Assembly: GCF_000178855.1 (NCBI RefSeq)
Contig: NZ_ADVG01000003.1
Location: 620,001-684,000, forward strand
DNA from: Ktedonobacter racemifer DSM 44963
GTDB lineage: Bacteria > Chloroflexota > Ktedonobacteria > Ktedonobacterales > Ktedonobacteraceae
Length of the DNA: 64,000 nt
Direction: 5' to 3'
Positions 38,147-46,244 of the stretch are shown here, piece after piece. The translations under genes and the position numbers were made by a program. A model generated the notes under the pieces. The model was not told where the DNA came from, ran no database searches, and was given only the letters and a program-made list of their open reading frames with translations. Position 1 is the stretch's first letter; every line of letters begins with the position of its first letter.

Positions 38147-38429
38147 GGAGGGGGAGGTTGATGCTCTTGAGTGATCAAGACCTGGCCTCCTACCTCACGT
38201 CGTGAGCGTAACGCCTCACCAGGGAGACCGGGAGATCCGGTCGCAGGGCAAAGGGCAGCAGGAGGAACATTTCAGAAATGTGGAGAGTTGGTTGGCCGCG
38301 AAATGCATAAGTCCCTCCTTATTCTCTCCGCTATGAAATGATTTCTCTGGAAAGCCGAGTGCGATTAACGTCGCCTGCTCGGTTTGGGAAGGGGGCAACA
38401 GAAAAGGGCTGATAAAGTACCTCGCTGGT

Positions 38430-38861
38430 GCCCTACTTCATTCGGCGGGGGCCAGGCGAAAAAGGAGTTACCAAACTACCTCGTCGGCTGGCTACCCGAC
38501 TGCCCCGGCAACAAGCAGAGTGGGGGGAAGCGGCTGAGTGGAAAGACCACCAAAGGCAACCCCTACCTGCGGGCCATCTTGTTTGCGCGTGGCCTGGGCC
38601 ATTGCCCACACGAAAGACAATTACTTGTCAGCTTTCTATCACCGCATGGCTCGGCGCCATGGCAAGAAAAAAGCGATCATGGCCCTGGCACACAAAGTGT
38701 TGGTGATTATCTATCACATCTTACGTACCAAGAAACCGTATGCCGATCTAGGCGCTGATTATTTTGACCAACGGGATCGGGGACGGATCGAACGTCACCA
38801 TATTCACGGCCTTGAACGACTCGGTTACACCGTGACGCTCATGCCAAAGGAGGCAGCTTAA
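38430..38861 (+). pseudogene. IS110-family transposase, C-terminal fragment with frameshift
   Basis: One frame encodes WLPDCPGNKQSGGKRLSGKT and NPYLRAILFA. From about 38585 the match jumps to another frame reading VAWAIAHTKDNYLSAFYHRM, ARRHGKKKAIMALAHKVLVI, and YADLGADYFDQRDRGRIE. Together these are the Transposase_20 domain and tail of IS110 elements. A one-base shift separates them and the N-terminal DEDD domain is absent. The fragment follows the second group II intron directly, suggesting the introns landed in or near an IS110 copy. Confidence 0.75.
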
Positions 38862-39242
38862 CTGCTCATTCTGCATGATACAACGGCTTCAGACGGAATG
38901 GCTTCAGACGGAGACGAAGAGGAATCCAATACGATCAGGATTCCTTTGGGTCCTTTTGGCCAGTTTCCAGATCTGGTGCTGGGCCCACAAGAGAGATTTT
39001 CGGAGGAATGGCGGATGAGCCTCTTTTTTGCTCAATACCATCTGTAAGCAGGTATGTTACAATACACCCAATATAGTATTCATGTCGAGCAAAACAGAGC
39101 ACAGGAATGTCCTGTGCCCTGTTTCAAGCAAAACAAATGCTATAAAATACTCAATTGCGAACACACATGCTGCATCCGCATCATCGCCTCGTCTATTTCC
39201 GCCTCTACTGTTTGAATCTGGCAAGCTGGCAGGAGCGGTGGG
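38862..39242. other. Mosaic intergenic region between IS110 and Mutator-type fragments
   Basis: No gene recognised. Stop-rich short frames on both strands may be debris of further insertion sequences. Confidence 0.35.
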
Positions 39243-39746
39243 TTGGGGGAAGCACTCGCCCTGGTGTATGGCGCGACGGTGCTTGAACAACGATGCATCT
39301 TTCACAAACTGCACAATGTGGCCACCAAGTGTCGCAGCGAACTCAAAGGCAAAGAGCAACGCGATCTCAGGAAACAATTGATGGAGCAAGCGGCTCTGGT
39401 CTATCAAGCAGAGAATGCCAGTAATGCCCGTCTGCGCCTGGCTAGGTGGGGCGAGCAATGGCGAGAACAGGCTCCTCAATCCATCGCGACGCTTGAACGC
39501 GACTTTGAGCAAACCCTCGTCTTCTACTCACTCAGCGGTCTAGCCCCCGTATGGATACGCACCACATCTTTGTTGGAGCGCACGAACCGGGAGTTGCGAC
39601 GCAAATTTCGTCAGGCGGTCACGTTTGGCAGCCAAAGAGGGGCCGAGGTGGCCATCTACTTGCAAGTTCGCCGACTCCATGCTCGATGGATCGGACAGGA
39701 CTGGTGGGAAACCTCTCGCGCTGTTTTCTTCGATCTCTGGATGTAA
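39243..39746 (+). pseudogene. Mutator/IS256-like transposase, C-terminal fragment
   Basis: The 167 residues contain QRCIFHKLHNVATKC, then IRTTSLLERTNRELRRKFRQAVTFGSQRGAE, the conserved end of IS256/MULE-type transposases including the late Glu in LLERTNRE. The first two Asp motifs are absent because the frame begins at a GTG within the domain. The fragment ends normally at a TAA, so only the 5' part was lost. Confidence 0.75.
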
Positions 39747-39761
39747 AGCCCAACAGGAAAC

Positions 39762-39900
39762 GGCTCTTACGCAACCTCGATAATTTTAGAAATGATTAGC
39801 TTCGAGCAAGAGTCAGGAATCAGCTTCACAAATCTCTTGACCAAACTCATACCGAAGAGTCACTCCTCCGAATCATCGAGGTTGATACTGCTGGCGAACC
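39762..39900. repeat. Dispersed repeat split by a 101-bp insert
   Basis: GGCTCTTACGCAACCTCGATA (39762-39782) and GATACTGCTGGCGAACC (39884-39900) together match, in reverse complement, the continuous 34-bp sequence at 43773-43806. Here they are separated by 101 bases and share the tetramer GATA at both edges, like a small insertion with a 4-bp target duplication. AACCTCGAT and ATCGAGGTT also form an inverted pair at the edges. Confidence 0.6.
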
Positions 39901-40200
39901 CTAGAGAGAGCGATGAGGTAGCCAGGGAACAGGCGTAGCGTGAAGAGGCCCGGATCTGCGAACACCCTTGAGCCAAACAGAAGGACACCAACTGATACTT
40001 TACGAATAACTTTGCCATGGCTGGAAGCATAACATTGCTGTCTACGAGCTTGATTTGTAGAGCTTGTGAATGGCATATTTCTCGCTCTTGCGCCCATAAC
40101 TTTGCCGGGAGTGTGAATTGGACGTTAATGGTTGCCAAAAGTACATATCTTGCATATTTCATTGCAGGAACCAGGCTTGAGGCAATGACCTGGAAGACGG

Positions 40201-41532
40201 CTACTGAGTGATTCCACGTAAAGAGACCATTGCAAAGACTCCACCAACAATCACGAGCAGACCTGTCCCAATCAGTATGGTGTCTATGGGACCAAAGGTA
40301 ATACCGAGGATGACCATATGAACGTGCCATGACACCAGGCTCCCAGCGTATCCTGCGAGGGTAACAGACACAACGTAGGCCAATGTCCAGGCGGGTGTGA
40401 GTACAGCAAACACTCGCCCGGCAAGGTTGCGAGGTGTGGTTTGAAGCATGAGTGGCTCCAAAGCAACATTATTTGCTGCATTTGGTATCCCTAGTAAGCC
40501 AAAGACGATAAGTGCCGAAAGAAAGTTTGTCATCCGAGCAAATACAAGGATAAGCGCTCCCACTGCTATCATTGAACTCCAGAATGCTCTGGTGAAACCA
40601 AAACGTGGGACTAAGGGGCTAGCGAGCGCAGTTCCTACAATTGAGCCTACGCCAAAGGCCGTACTCAAGAAGCCATAAAGTACTGTGGGTGCATGGAGAT
40701 TCTGAGTGAGAAAAAACACATCAAGTACATTTAATGCCCCGAGTCCAGACATGGCAATCATCAAGGAAATGGTGAGTGTCCTCACAACCGTATTTCTCGA
40801 AACAAACTGAAGGCCTTCCCAAAACTCAAGCCATATATGCCCTTTTGAATGAGTCTGTGCGTTTCCTGCTTCACGGGAAGGGTGCACTAGTAACATGGTT
40901 AGGAACGAGACAATAAACGAAAAGGCATTGAACCCAAACGTCCACGAGACTCCAATTCCCAAAAGCAGTGGACTTGCCAGAGCCGGTCCAAGTATCATGG
41001 CGAGGTTAGTGACAACGAGATTCCATCCGCTTGCCCTGGCAAGTTCTGATTCTGCCACAATATCGCTAATCAGAGCGAATTGAGCAGGGGCGAAGAATTG
41101 CGTACAAACACTTGCAACAAAAACGACTCCATAAATGATGGCAAGCAGCCAGATAAGAGGAAGATGCCCACCAGGGAAAAATGGGATAGGAAGAATTCCA
41201 CTCGCAAAGAGCAGAAATGAGATCAGAATAGCCCGAATGGCATCCATCCACAGCATGGTTCGACGTTTGTCCCATCGATCAACAAAAACCCCTGCAAGCG
41301 GCTGAATGAGAAATCGAGGCAATGATTGAGCTAGGATGAGAGCGCTCACTGCCAGAGGGAGCCACGAGCGTCCTGGTGCGATGAAGGTAACCATCCAGAG
41401 GATGAGCGTTGTTCCGAAGAGGAAATCGCCAAAGGTCGAAAGCACTTGTCCACTCCAGAGCAGCAGAAAGTTGCGATTGATAAAGAGATGTTCTGCTTTG
41501 GTCAAGAACGAGAAGCGTGTTTCAGTAGACAT
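40201..41532 (-). CDS. MFS efflux-type transporter
   Basis: The 443-residue protein opens FINRNFLLLWSGQVLSTFGDF, typical of MFS_3 macrolide-efflux-like exporters. It has the motif-A loop AGVFVDRWDKRRTMLWMD and about twelve helices, with a basic loop around residue 220. It is not close in sequence to the MFS gene at 29494. It lies downstream of a LuxR-type regulator on the same strand, with a 166-base gap. The regulator may control it. Substrate unknown, probably a drug or metabolite. Confidence 0.85.
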   Translation of the reverse strand: MSTETRFSFLTKAEHLFINRNFLLLWSGQVLSTFGDFLFGTTLILWMVTFIAPGRSWLPLAVSALILAQSLPRFLIQPLAGVFVDRWDKRRTMLWMDAIRAILISFLLFASGILPIPFFPGGHLPLIWLLAIIYGVVFVASVCTQFFAPAQFALISDIVAESELARASGWNLVVTNLAMILGPALASPLLLGIGVSWTFGFNAFSFIVSFLTMLLVHPSREAGNAQTHSKGHIWLEFWEGLQFVSRNTVVRTLTISLMIAMSGLGALNVLDVFFLTQNLHAPTVLYGFLSTAFGVGSIVGTALASPLVPRFGFTRAFWSSMIAVGALILVFARMTNFLSALIVFGLLGIPNAANNVALEPLMLQTTPRNLAGRVFAVLTPAWTLAYVVSVTLAGYAGSLVSWHVHMVILGITFGPIDTILIGTGLLVIVGGVFAMVSLRGITQ

Positions 41533-41698
41533 ACCACCATATCCTCACTTTCAATAGAAAGCTCTTGTACACAAACACCAGCCACTCGCTTGTGTTTATG
41601 ATGCGCAGTGTACCTATGGAAGAGGAAGACTGTCACCCTCCCTTTGGGGGGAAAGTGGCCTCTTTAGGGGAAAAAGTAAAAGTGAGGAGACGATGGCT

Positions 41699-42307
41699 TT
41701 ATGATAGGAAGCCGATTTGCCTGGCACATACAATGGCTTGTGTACGGCTATGCGCATTGAGTTTGCTGTAGATTTGTTTGAGATACCATTTGATCGTACT
41801 TTTTGCAACGATCAAGGTATCAGCGATCTCTTGATTCGAGCGGCCCTCAGCCAGAAGGCGTAGAACCTCCAGTTCACGCTTGTTCAGGGTGACAAGTGAC
41901 TGCTGCACAGGCTGATGAGGAGAGGAAATGTTATGCGGCTCGGAATTATGGTATGCAAAGTCTGGAAAGCGTGATTGTACGACGGAGAGCGCGGAATTCT
42001 CGCGTGCCACGATATGCACGGGATATATCCTTGGGAAAGGAGTGCTGAGACCAAGTGTATGTGCATGGAGAGAGAGATCCACATCTTGCTGAGTGATATA
42101 GGTCTCTAACACATGAGGCTCAGATTCTTGAAGGTAGTTGAGGGCCTCATCGACGTTAGTTGCACACGCCCATATCCATTGAAACTGGGCTCCGACAGTT
42201 TCCTGGGGCAACCAGAGCGACCCACTGCATAGTGTCAAATGGCGTGCTGGCTGCAAGGCAAGGGCACCTGTACTCTTTTGCTTCAACCGTTGAACCTTCT
42301 TTGACAT
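41699..42307 (-). CDS. LuxR-type transcriptional regulator
   Basis: The 202-residue protein ends in a clear LuxR/NarL helix-turn-helix: LNKRELEVLRLLAEGRSNQE, IADTLIVAKSTIKWYLKQIY and LNAHSRTQAIVCAR. The roughly 130 residues in front match neither a receiver domain (no phospho-Asp pocket) nor an autoinducer domain that I know. They begin with a basic stretch, KKVQRLKQK. It may be a shortened MalT/LuxR-family protein, in which the HTH ends a much larger protein in other Ktedonobacteria. The adjacent MFS exporter downstream is the likely target. Confidence 0.75.
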   Translation of the reverse strand: MSKKVQRLKQKSTGALALQPARHLTLCSGSLWLPQETVGAQFQWIWACATNVDEALNYLQESEPHVLETYITQQDVDLSLHAHTLGLSTPFPRIYPVHIVARENSALSVVQSRFPDFAYHNSEPHNISSPHQPVQQSLVTLNKRELEVLRLLAEGRSNQEIADTLIVAKSTIKWYLKQIYSKLNAHSRTQAIVCARQIGFLS

Positions 42308-42452
42308 CCTGTCTCACCTTCTTTGGATATGAGGACGTAGATCACCTTCCCTTTGCCGATACATGTTTTTCTAGTATATCATGCATCGAATCTGTACCAC
42401 TACTAGAAGCAATTCAATGCCACACGGCAAAGAAATGCCTCCAGTAACACCA

Positions 42453-43639
42453 ACTCACATGATGGGTTGCACATATTGAAAGTATCCATTGCGATAAAAA
42501 GTGACTGGCAGCGCAGAGAGTAACTTCTAACAACAGACGTAGTGGTGATAGGAGATGCATCGCTGCCATGGGAGAGGCGGACAGGCTGTGAATCAGGACG
42601 CATAGCGTGTGCTGATCTTTGTCCTGACCCATGCGCATTGTGGTCAAGTCGGGTTGACGAGGAGCAGAATACCAAGGGCCAAGATGACGAAGAACACGTA
42701 GTGTTTGAACTTCTCCGTCGGAATGTATCGATGCAGGAACAGGCCGAGCAACGTGGCGATGATGATGGCAGGAAGAGAGACCCCATAGAGCAGGAACAGG
42801 TTGGCAGTCCAGAGACCGCCAAGAGCCTGACCGATCACAACAAAGATGCCAGCGACCAGGAAGTGCGCCTGGAGGGTCCCGTGAAAACGGGATGGGTTCC
42901 AGCGGCGCAAGGTGCCGTAAACGACCACGGGGATTCCCGTCACGTTATAGGCGCTTCCCAACGCTCCGGCGGCAAACCCGAACGGGAAAACCCAGCCCTT
43001 ATTGCTTAGCCAGGAGGGGGCAGTCGTTTGAGTAATAACATCACGGATCAGTGAGTAGACGCTATAACCAATCAGGAGGGCTCCGAGCGTTTTGGTAACG
43101 ACGCCAGCAGGTGCAAGCTTCACCAATGCCAGTCCAATCGGGATGCCAAGGAGCGTGGCAACGCTCAGCCGGATCAGTGTGGGGCGATCGATGTAACGCC
43201 AGCCAGAAGGAAGAGTCATCCCGGCGACAGTGAGCCCCGCCAGCCCGATGAGTGAGATCGACGTATGGAGACTGATTGGCAAGAGCGCCAGCAATGGCAT
43301 ACTAATCACTGCTTCCCCAAATCCAAAGGTCGCTCGCATCAGCGCTCCGGCGAAAACGACCGCGACCACCAGGACGATCATTGTCATCGTCATCACAGAG
43401 ATCCCTTTCTTATTTTGCCTCTCAGCTCTTGTGCATCGCAAAGGAAGCAAACCTCGCCCTTTTTCCAAAATGCTTCCGTTCTCCGAAACAAGCCTCTCTG
43501 ATACACCAAATTGATAGACCGCACCATAAGAGACCGCGTCTTCCAGTCTTCAGAGTATATTACATGGTTTCTGTTGTCTGGACAAGGCCACTTTTTATCG
43601 CAATGGATACTTTCAATATGTGCAACCCATCATGTGAGT
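42453..43639. mobile_element. Unit bounded by 51-bp perfect inverted repeats around the TSUP gene
   Basis: The 51 bases at 42453-42503 (starting ACTCACATGATGGGTTGCAC) are the exact reverse complement of 43589-43639. Similarity continues outward with one mismatch and then GGTGT. The only gene between them is a TauE/SafE-family permease, so there is no transposase inside. No clear target duplication is visible. It could be a non-autonomous transposon with a cargo gene, or a recent inverted duplication. Confidence 0.6.
42644..43393 (-). CDS. TSUP family (TauE/SafE) anion permease
   Basis: The 249-residue membrane protein has about eight helices and two copies of the family motif. The first is in VFAGALMRATFGFGEAVISMPLLALL. 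The second is in GFAAGALGSAYNVTGIPVVVYGTLRRWNPS. TauE/SafE proteins move sulfite, sulfoacetate or other small organic anions. The ATG at 43393 (MTMTMIVLVV) was chosen over one 25 codons upstream because it starts the first helix and has AAAGGGA before it. It is the only gene inside the 51-bp inverted repeats. Substrate cannot be assigned from context. Confidence 0.85.
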   Translation of the reverse strand: MTMTMIVLVVAVVFAGALMRATFGFGEAVISMPLLALLPISLHTSISLIGLAGLTVAGMTLPSGWRYIDRPTLIRLSVATLLGIPIGLALVKLAPAGVVTKTLGALLIGYSVYSLIRDVITQTTAPSWLSNKGWVFPFGFAAGALGSAYNVTGIPVVVYGTLRRWNPSRFHGTLQAHFLVAGIFVVIGQALGGLWTANLFLLYGVSLPAIIIATLLGLFLHRYIPTEKFKHYVFFVILALGILLLVNPT

Positions 43640-43772
43640 CGGTGTCAAACAGAAGCCTGACAAAAGGAGGAATTGCTGATATATTCCGCATTTCACTGAA
43701 GATTGAGGAGCTTTCAACATGCTTGGGATCCAGACGCGCTCTTTACAATGCCATTCTGATGCGGTCGAGAGA

Positions 43773-44012
43773 GGTTCGCCAGCAGTATCGAGGTTGCGTA
43801 AGAGCCAGGAAACTGGTGAAATTGGTACAATTATTCTGGTGAAGCAAGATGCATCCACCGGAATAATCGTTGGAAAACGGCCAGTTTCCTGGCTCTTGTC
43901 CAATTTTTGGGAAATGGATAATTGAAGAGTCTTTCCAGGCGATCTTTTGAGCTCATTTTTGAAAGGGAATGATTCGAGAAGCTCTTCATTTCCCCCTAAT
44001 TGGACAAGAGCC
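43773..44012. repeat. Nested inverted repeats upstream of the TetR gene
   Basis: AAGAGCCAGGAAACTGG (43800-43816) pairs exactly with 43881-43897. Inside it ATTATTCTGGTG pairs imperfectly with CACCGGAATAAT, giving a 98-base hairpin. GGCTCTTGTCCAATT (43891-43905) recurs inverted at 43998-44012. The left part (43773-43806) matches the split copy at 39762-39900. The region 43394-44120 otherwise holds no gene. Confidence 0.6.
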
Positions 44013-44120
44013 GAATAATGTTGGGTTTTACACTCTGGAAACTCCACCCTTAGAGAAGGATACATTTTCCATTTACCACTATCCTTGACAATCTGATTTC
44101 TGCTCAGATATACTCTATTT

Positions 44121-44134
44121 GTAAGTTAACTAAC
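44121..44134. promoter_or_regulatory. TetR operator, site 1
   Basis: GTAAGTTAACTAAC differs by one base from the perfect palindrome GTTAGTTAACTAAC at 44790-44803. It lies 23 bases before the TetR start, so it should mediate autoregulation. Confidence 0.75.
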
Positions 44135-44156
44135 TATTGCGGAGGAGATCAAGGGT

Positions 44157-44741
44157 ATGCCAGGAGAGGAGAAACGCCAGCGCCTGATCGAGGCCGCCAC
44201 GCAGGTGATGTACCAGCAAGGCACCCATCGCACGACGCTGGCGGATGTCGCCCAGGCGTCAGGGGTTCCCCTTGGCAACGTCTACTACTACTTTAAGACC
44301 AAGGATGCCCTGGTCGAGGCTGTCATTAAAGCGCGTTTACAGGAGATCCGCGATAACCTGCACGCTCTTGAGACCCTGCCAGACCCCTGGCAACGGCTCA
44401 AAGCCCTGGCGGGTATCGGTCGCTCCTTCCGTGACCAATTGATGAGCTATGGTTGTCCTTACGCCACGCTCTGCCTGGAACTGGAGAAAGAGGAGACGCC
44501 CCTGGCTCAGTCCTCCTCTGAACTCTTTGCTCTCCAGGTGGACTGGGCCGAGAAGCAGTTCCGCCAGCTTGACTTCGGCGACGAGGCGCGCGATCTGGCC
44601 GTAGACCTGCTCGCGAACATGCAGGGGATCTATCTCCTGCTCCAGAGCCTGCGCTCGCCAGAAATGTTCGAGCGCAAACTCACCCGCCTCGAAAAGTGGC
44701 TTGACGATCTCGCCGCCTCTCACCAGGCAGCACTTCCATAA
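44157..44741 (+). CDS. TetR-family repressor
   Basis: The 194-residue protein has the TetR N-terminal HTH (AATQVMYQQGTHRTTLADVA, QASGVPLGNVYYYFKTKDAL) and a helical ligand-binding domain containing GCPYATLCLELEKEETPLAQ. The GNVYYYFKTKDALVEAV helix is near the YcdC/NemR-like group, whose members respond to electrophiles. GGAGGAG lies nine bases before the ATG. Three copies of one palindrome occur: before this gene, before the first peroxiredoxin-like gene, and before the second. It therefore probably represses itself and both antioxidant genes. Confidence 0.9.
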   Translation: MPGEEKRQRLIEAATQVMYQQGTHRTTLADVAQASGVPLGNVYYYFKTKDALVEAVIKARLQEIRDNLHALETLPDPWQRLKALAGIGRSFRDQLMSYGCPYATLCLELEKEETPLAQSSSELFALQVDWAEKQFRQLDFGDEARDLAVDLLANMQGIYLLLQSLRSPEMFERKLTRLEKWLDDLAASHQAALP

Positions 44742-44789
44742 GCACCCATGGGGAGCGCACAGAGTGGCCCTCTTCCACGCACAAATTAA

Positions 44790-44803
44790 GTTAGTTAACT
44801 AAC
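44790..44803. promoter_or_regulatory. TetR operator, site 2
   Basis: GTTAGTTAACTAAC is a perfect 14-bp palindrome 38 bases before the start of the first peroxiredoxin-like gene. Confidence 0.8.
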
Positions 44804-44841
44804 AAAAATTGTTCATTGGTAAAAAGAAAGAGAAGAAAACG

Positions 44842-45510
44842 ATGTCTCTAGACCAGAGCGCAACACTTGAGCAGCAAATTCATGAGTTCAATGCCCAGCT
44901 CGCGACTCAGGCTCCTCCCCAGGTCGTTGACCAGTTTAGCCAGCACATCAATACGCTCATTGCATCTGGCGTAGAGAAGAACGCGTTGAAGGTGGGTGAG
45001 AAAGCTCCTTCTTTCACGCTGCCCGATGCTCTGGGACGCCAGGTCTCGCTTGCGGGGCTTCTCCAGCAGGGGCCGGTCGTCGTAACGTTCTATCGCGGTG
45101 AGTGGTGCCCCTACTGCAATCTGCAGCTCCATGCCTATCAGCAGGTTCTGCCCCAGATCAAGGAATTGGGCGCGAGTCTCATCGCTATCTCGCCTCAGAC
45201 CCCTGATCACTCACTCTCTCTGAGCGAGAAGCATGAGCTGGCCTTCCCGGTCCTGAGCGACCAGGGCAACCTGGTCGCTCGTCAGTTTGGCCTGGCCTAC
45301 TCGATTGAGGAGCAAACACGCACCCTCCTCAAGAGCCTTGGCTCCGACATAGCCGCCTTCAACGGTGACGAGTCCTGGGAGCTACCCGTACCCGGCACCT
45401 TCATCATCTCCCAGGATGGCACCATCCGCCTGACCTACGCCGATGCAGACTACACCCACCGCCTGGAGCCATCCGCGCTCCTCGATGGCCTGCGCACCAT
45501 GAGCAAGTAA
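44842..45510 (+). CDS. Peroxiredoxin-like protein (AhpC/TSA family)
   Basis: The 222-residue protein has a helical N-terminal stretch of about 50 residues and then a thioredoxin-fold peroxiredoxin domain (VGEKAPSFTLPDALGRQVSL). The active site is C89-P-Y-C92 in VTFYRGEWCPYCNLQL, a CxxC form rather than the single peroxidatic Cys in PxxxTxxC. Members reduce peroxides or act as thiol oxidoreductases. It starts at the ATG at 44842, shortly after the operator. The second, shorter paralogue lies 79 bases downstream with its own operator. Control by the TetR regulator suggests a response to oxidants or reactive electrophiles. Confidence 0.85.
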   Translation: MSLDQSATLEQQIHEFNAQLATQAPPQVVDQFSQHINTLIASGVEKNALKVGEKAPSFTLPDALGRQVSLAGLLQQGPVVVTFYRGEWCPYCNLQLHAYQQVLPQIKELGASLIAISPQTPDHSLSLSEKHELAFPVLSDQGNLVARQFGLAYSIEEQTRTLLKSLGSDIAAFNGDESWELPVPGTFIISQDGTIRLTYADADYTHRLEPSALLDGLRTMSK

Positions 45511-45571
45511 AGGCCTCTGAGGGACACTTGTAAATCATTTTGCTTTATACCACTTTTTATCATTGTAAAAA

Positions 45572-45585
45572 GTTAGTTGACTAAC
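45572..45585. promoter_or_regulatory. TetR operator, site 3
   Basis: GTTAGTTGACTAAC differs from site 2 by one base. It ends four bases before the start codon at 45590, so a bound repressor would also block ribosome-site-proximal transcription. Confidence 0.75.
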
Positions 45586-45589
45586 GAGA

Positions 45590-46129
45590 ATGCTGGAAAA
45601 CACGATGCGATTGACAAACGGTCAGCACTTCCCGACGATTACGGCTTCGCGTGTTGGTGGTGGTGAAATGACGCTTCCCCAGAGTCTAGAGGGCAAATGG
45701 ACGGTGTTGCTGTTCTATCGCGGTCACTGGTGTCCGTATTGCCGACAGCAATTGATGGATTTTCAGCGTGCTTTAGAGCAACTTCATGAAATAGGAGCCG
45801 AGGTCGTTGCCTTGTCAGTGGACCCGCTTGAAAAGGCCCAGGAGACGGTGACCAAGCACCATCTCACCTTTCCGGTCTTGTATGGCTTGGATGCTCACGA
45901 CATCGCGCAGAAGATAGGAGCCTATATCAACGAAGACCCACTCTACTTGCAAGCCACTGGATTCGTCTTGCAACCCGATGGCACTATTGCTGTCTCTGTC
46001 TCTTCTAGTGGCGCGATTGGTCGTCTTGTTGCTGCCGACACCATCAATTTCATCAAATATATGCAGCACCAGACGCACAAACAACAGGGGGGCGCGCCCT
46101 CACATGTGTCCTCACGCCCATTGGTATGA
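45590..46129 (+). CDS. Peroxiredoxin-like protein, shorter paralogue
   Basis: The 179-residue protein is a thioredoxin-fold AhpC/TSA-type enzyme with C48-P-Y-C51 in LLFYRGHWCPYCRQQLMDFQ and the conserved VALSVDPLEKAQETV. It lacks the N-terminal helical extension of the preceding paralogue. The ribosome site is poor and the ATG at 45590 lies almost on the operator; a second ATG at 45605 is possible. The C terminus after YMQHQ is long and polar and may be extended. It likely works with the neighbour in peroxide or thiol stress. Confidence 0.8.
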   Translation: MLENTMRLTNGQHFPTITASRVGGGEMTLPQSLEGKWTVLLFYRGHWCPYCRQQLMDFQRALEQLHEIGAEVVALSVDPLEKAQETVTKHHLTFPVLYGLDAHDIAQKIGAYINEDPLYLQATGFVLQPDGTIAVSVSSSGAIGRLVAADTINFIKYMQHQTHKQQGGAPSHVSSRPLV

Positions 46130-46244
46130 AAAAACGCCTAAACGTCTCTCTGTCCTATGGACGTTGTATCTTCCTGGTCATATCCAGACGACGTTGGAAG
46201 AACTGGCGACGTTCGATTTCGAGCGATAACGAAGGGATTGCATC

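Larger units (their letters stand above)
35508..38200 (+). mobile_element. Complete group II intron (second of a tandem pair), 3' end approximate
   Basis: The 5' end is placed at GTGCG (35508), the standard group II 5' consensus. About 730 bases of domain I-III-type RNA follow (for example CATCGG and its pairing partner CCGATG within 35 bases). A maturase gene in domain IV comes next, then domain V at 38111-38146. The 3' end near 38200 is an estimate because domain VI was not folded. The intron lies about 215 bases after domain V of the truncated first intron. Confidence 0.65.

Noticed and set aside
39860..40330. A 156-codon minus-strand frame after the MFS gene
   Set aside because: It overlaps the MFS 3' end in another frame and has unlikely composition with no recognisable motif.
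41884..42307. Receiver domain before the LuxR helix-turn-helix
   Set aside because: I looked for the acidic pocket and phospho-Asp of response regulators and did not find them.
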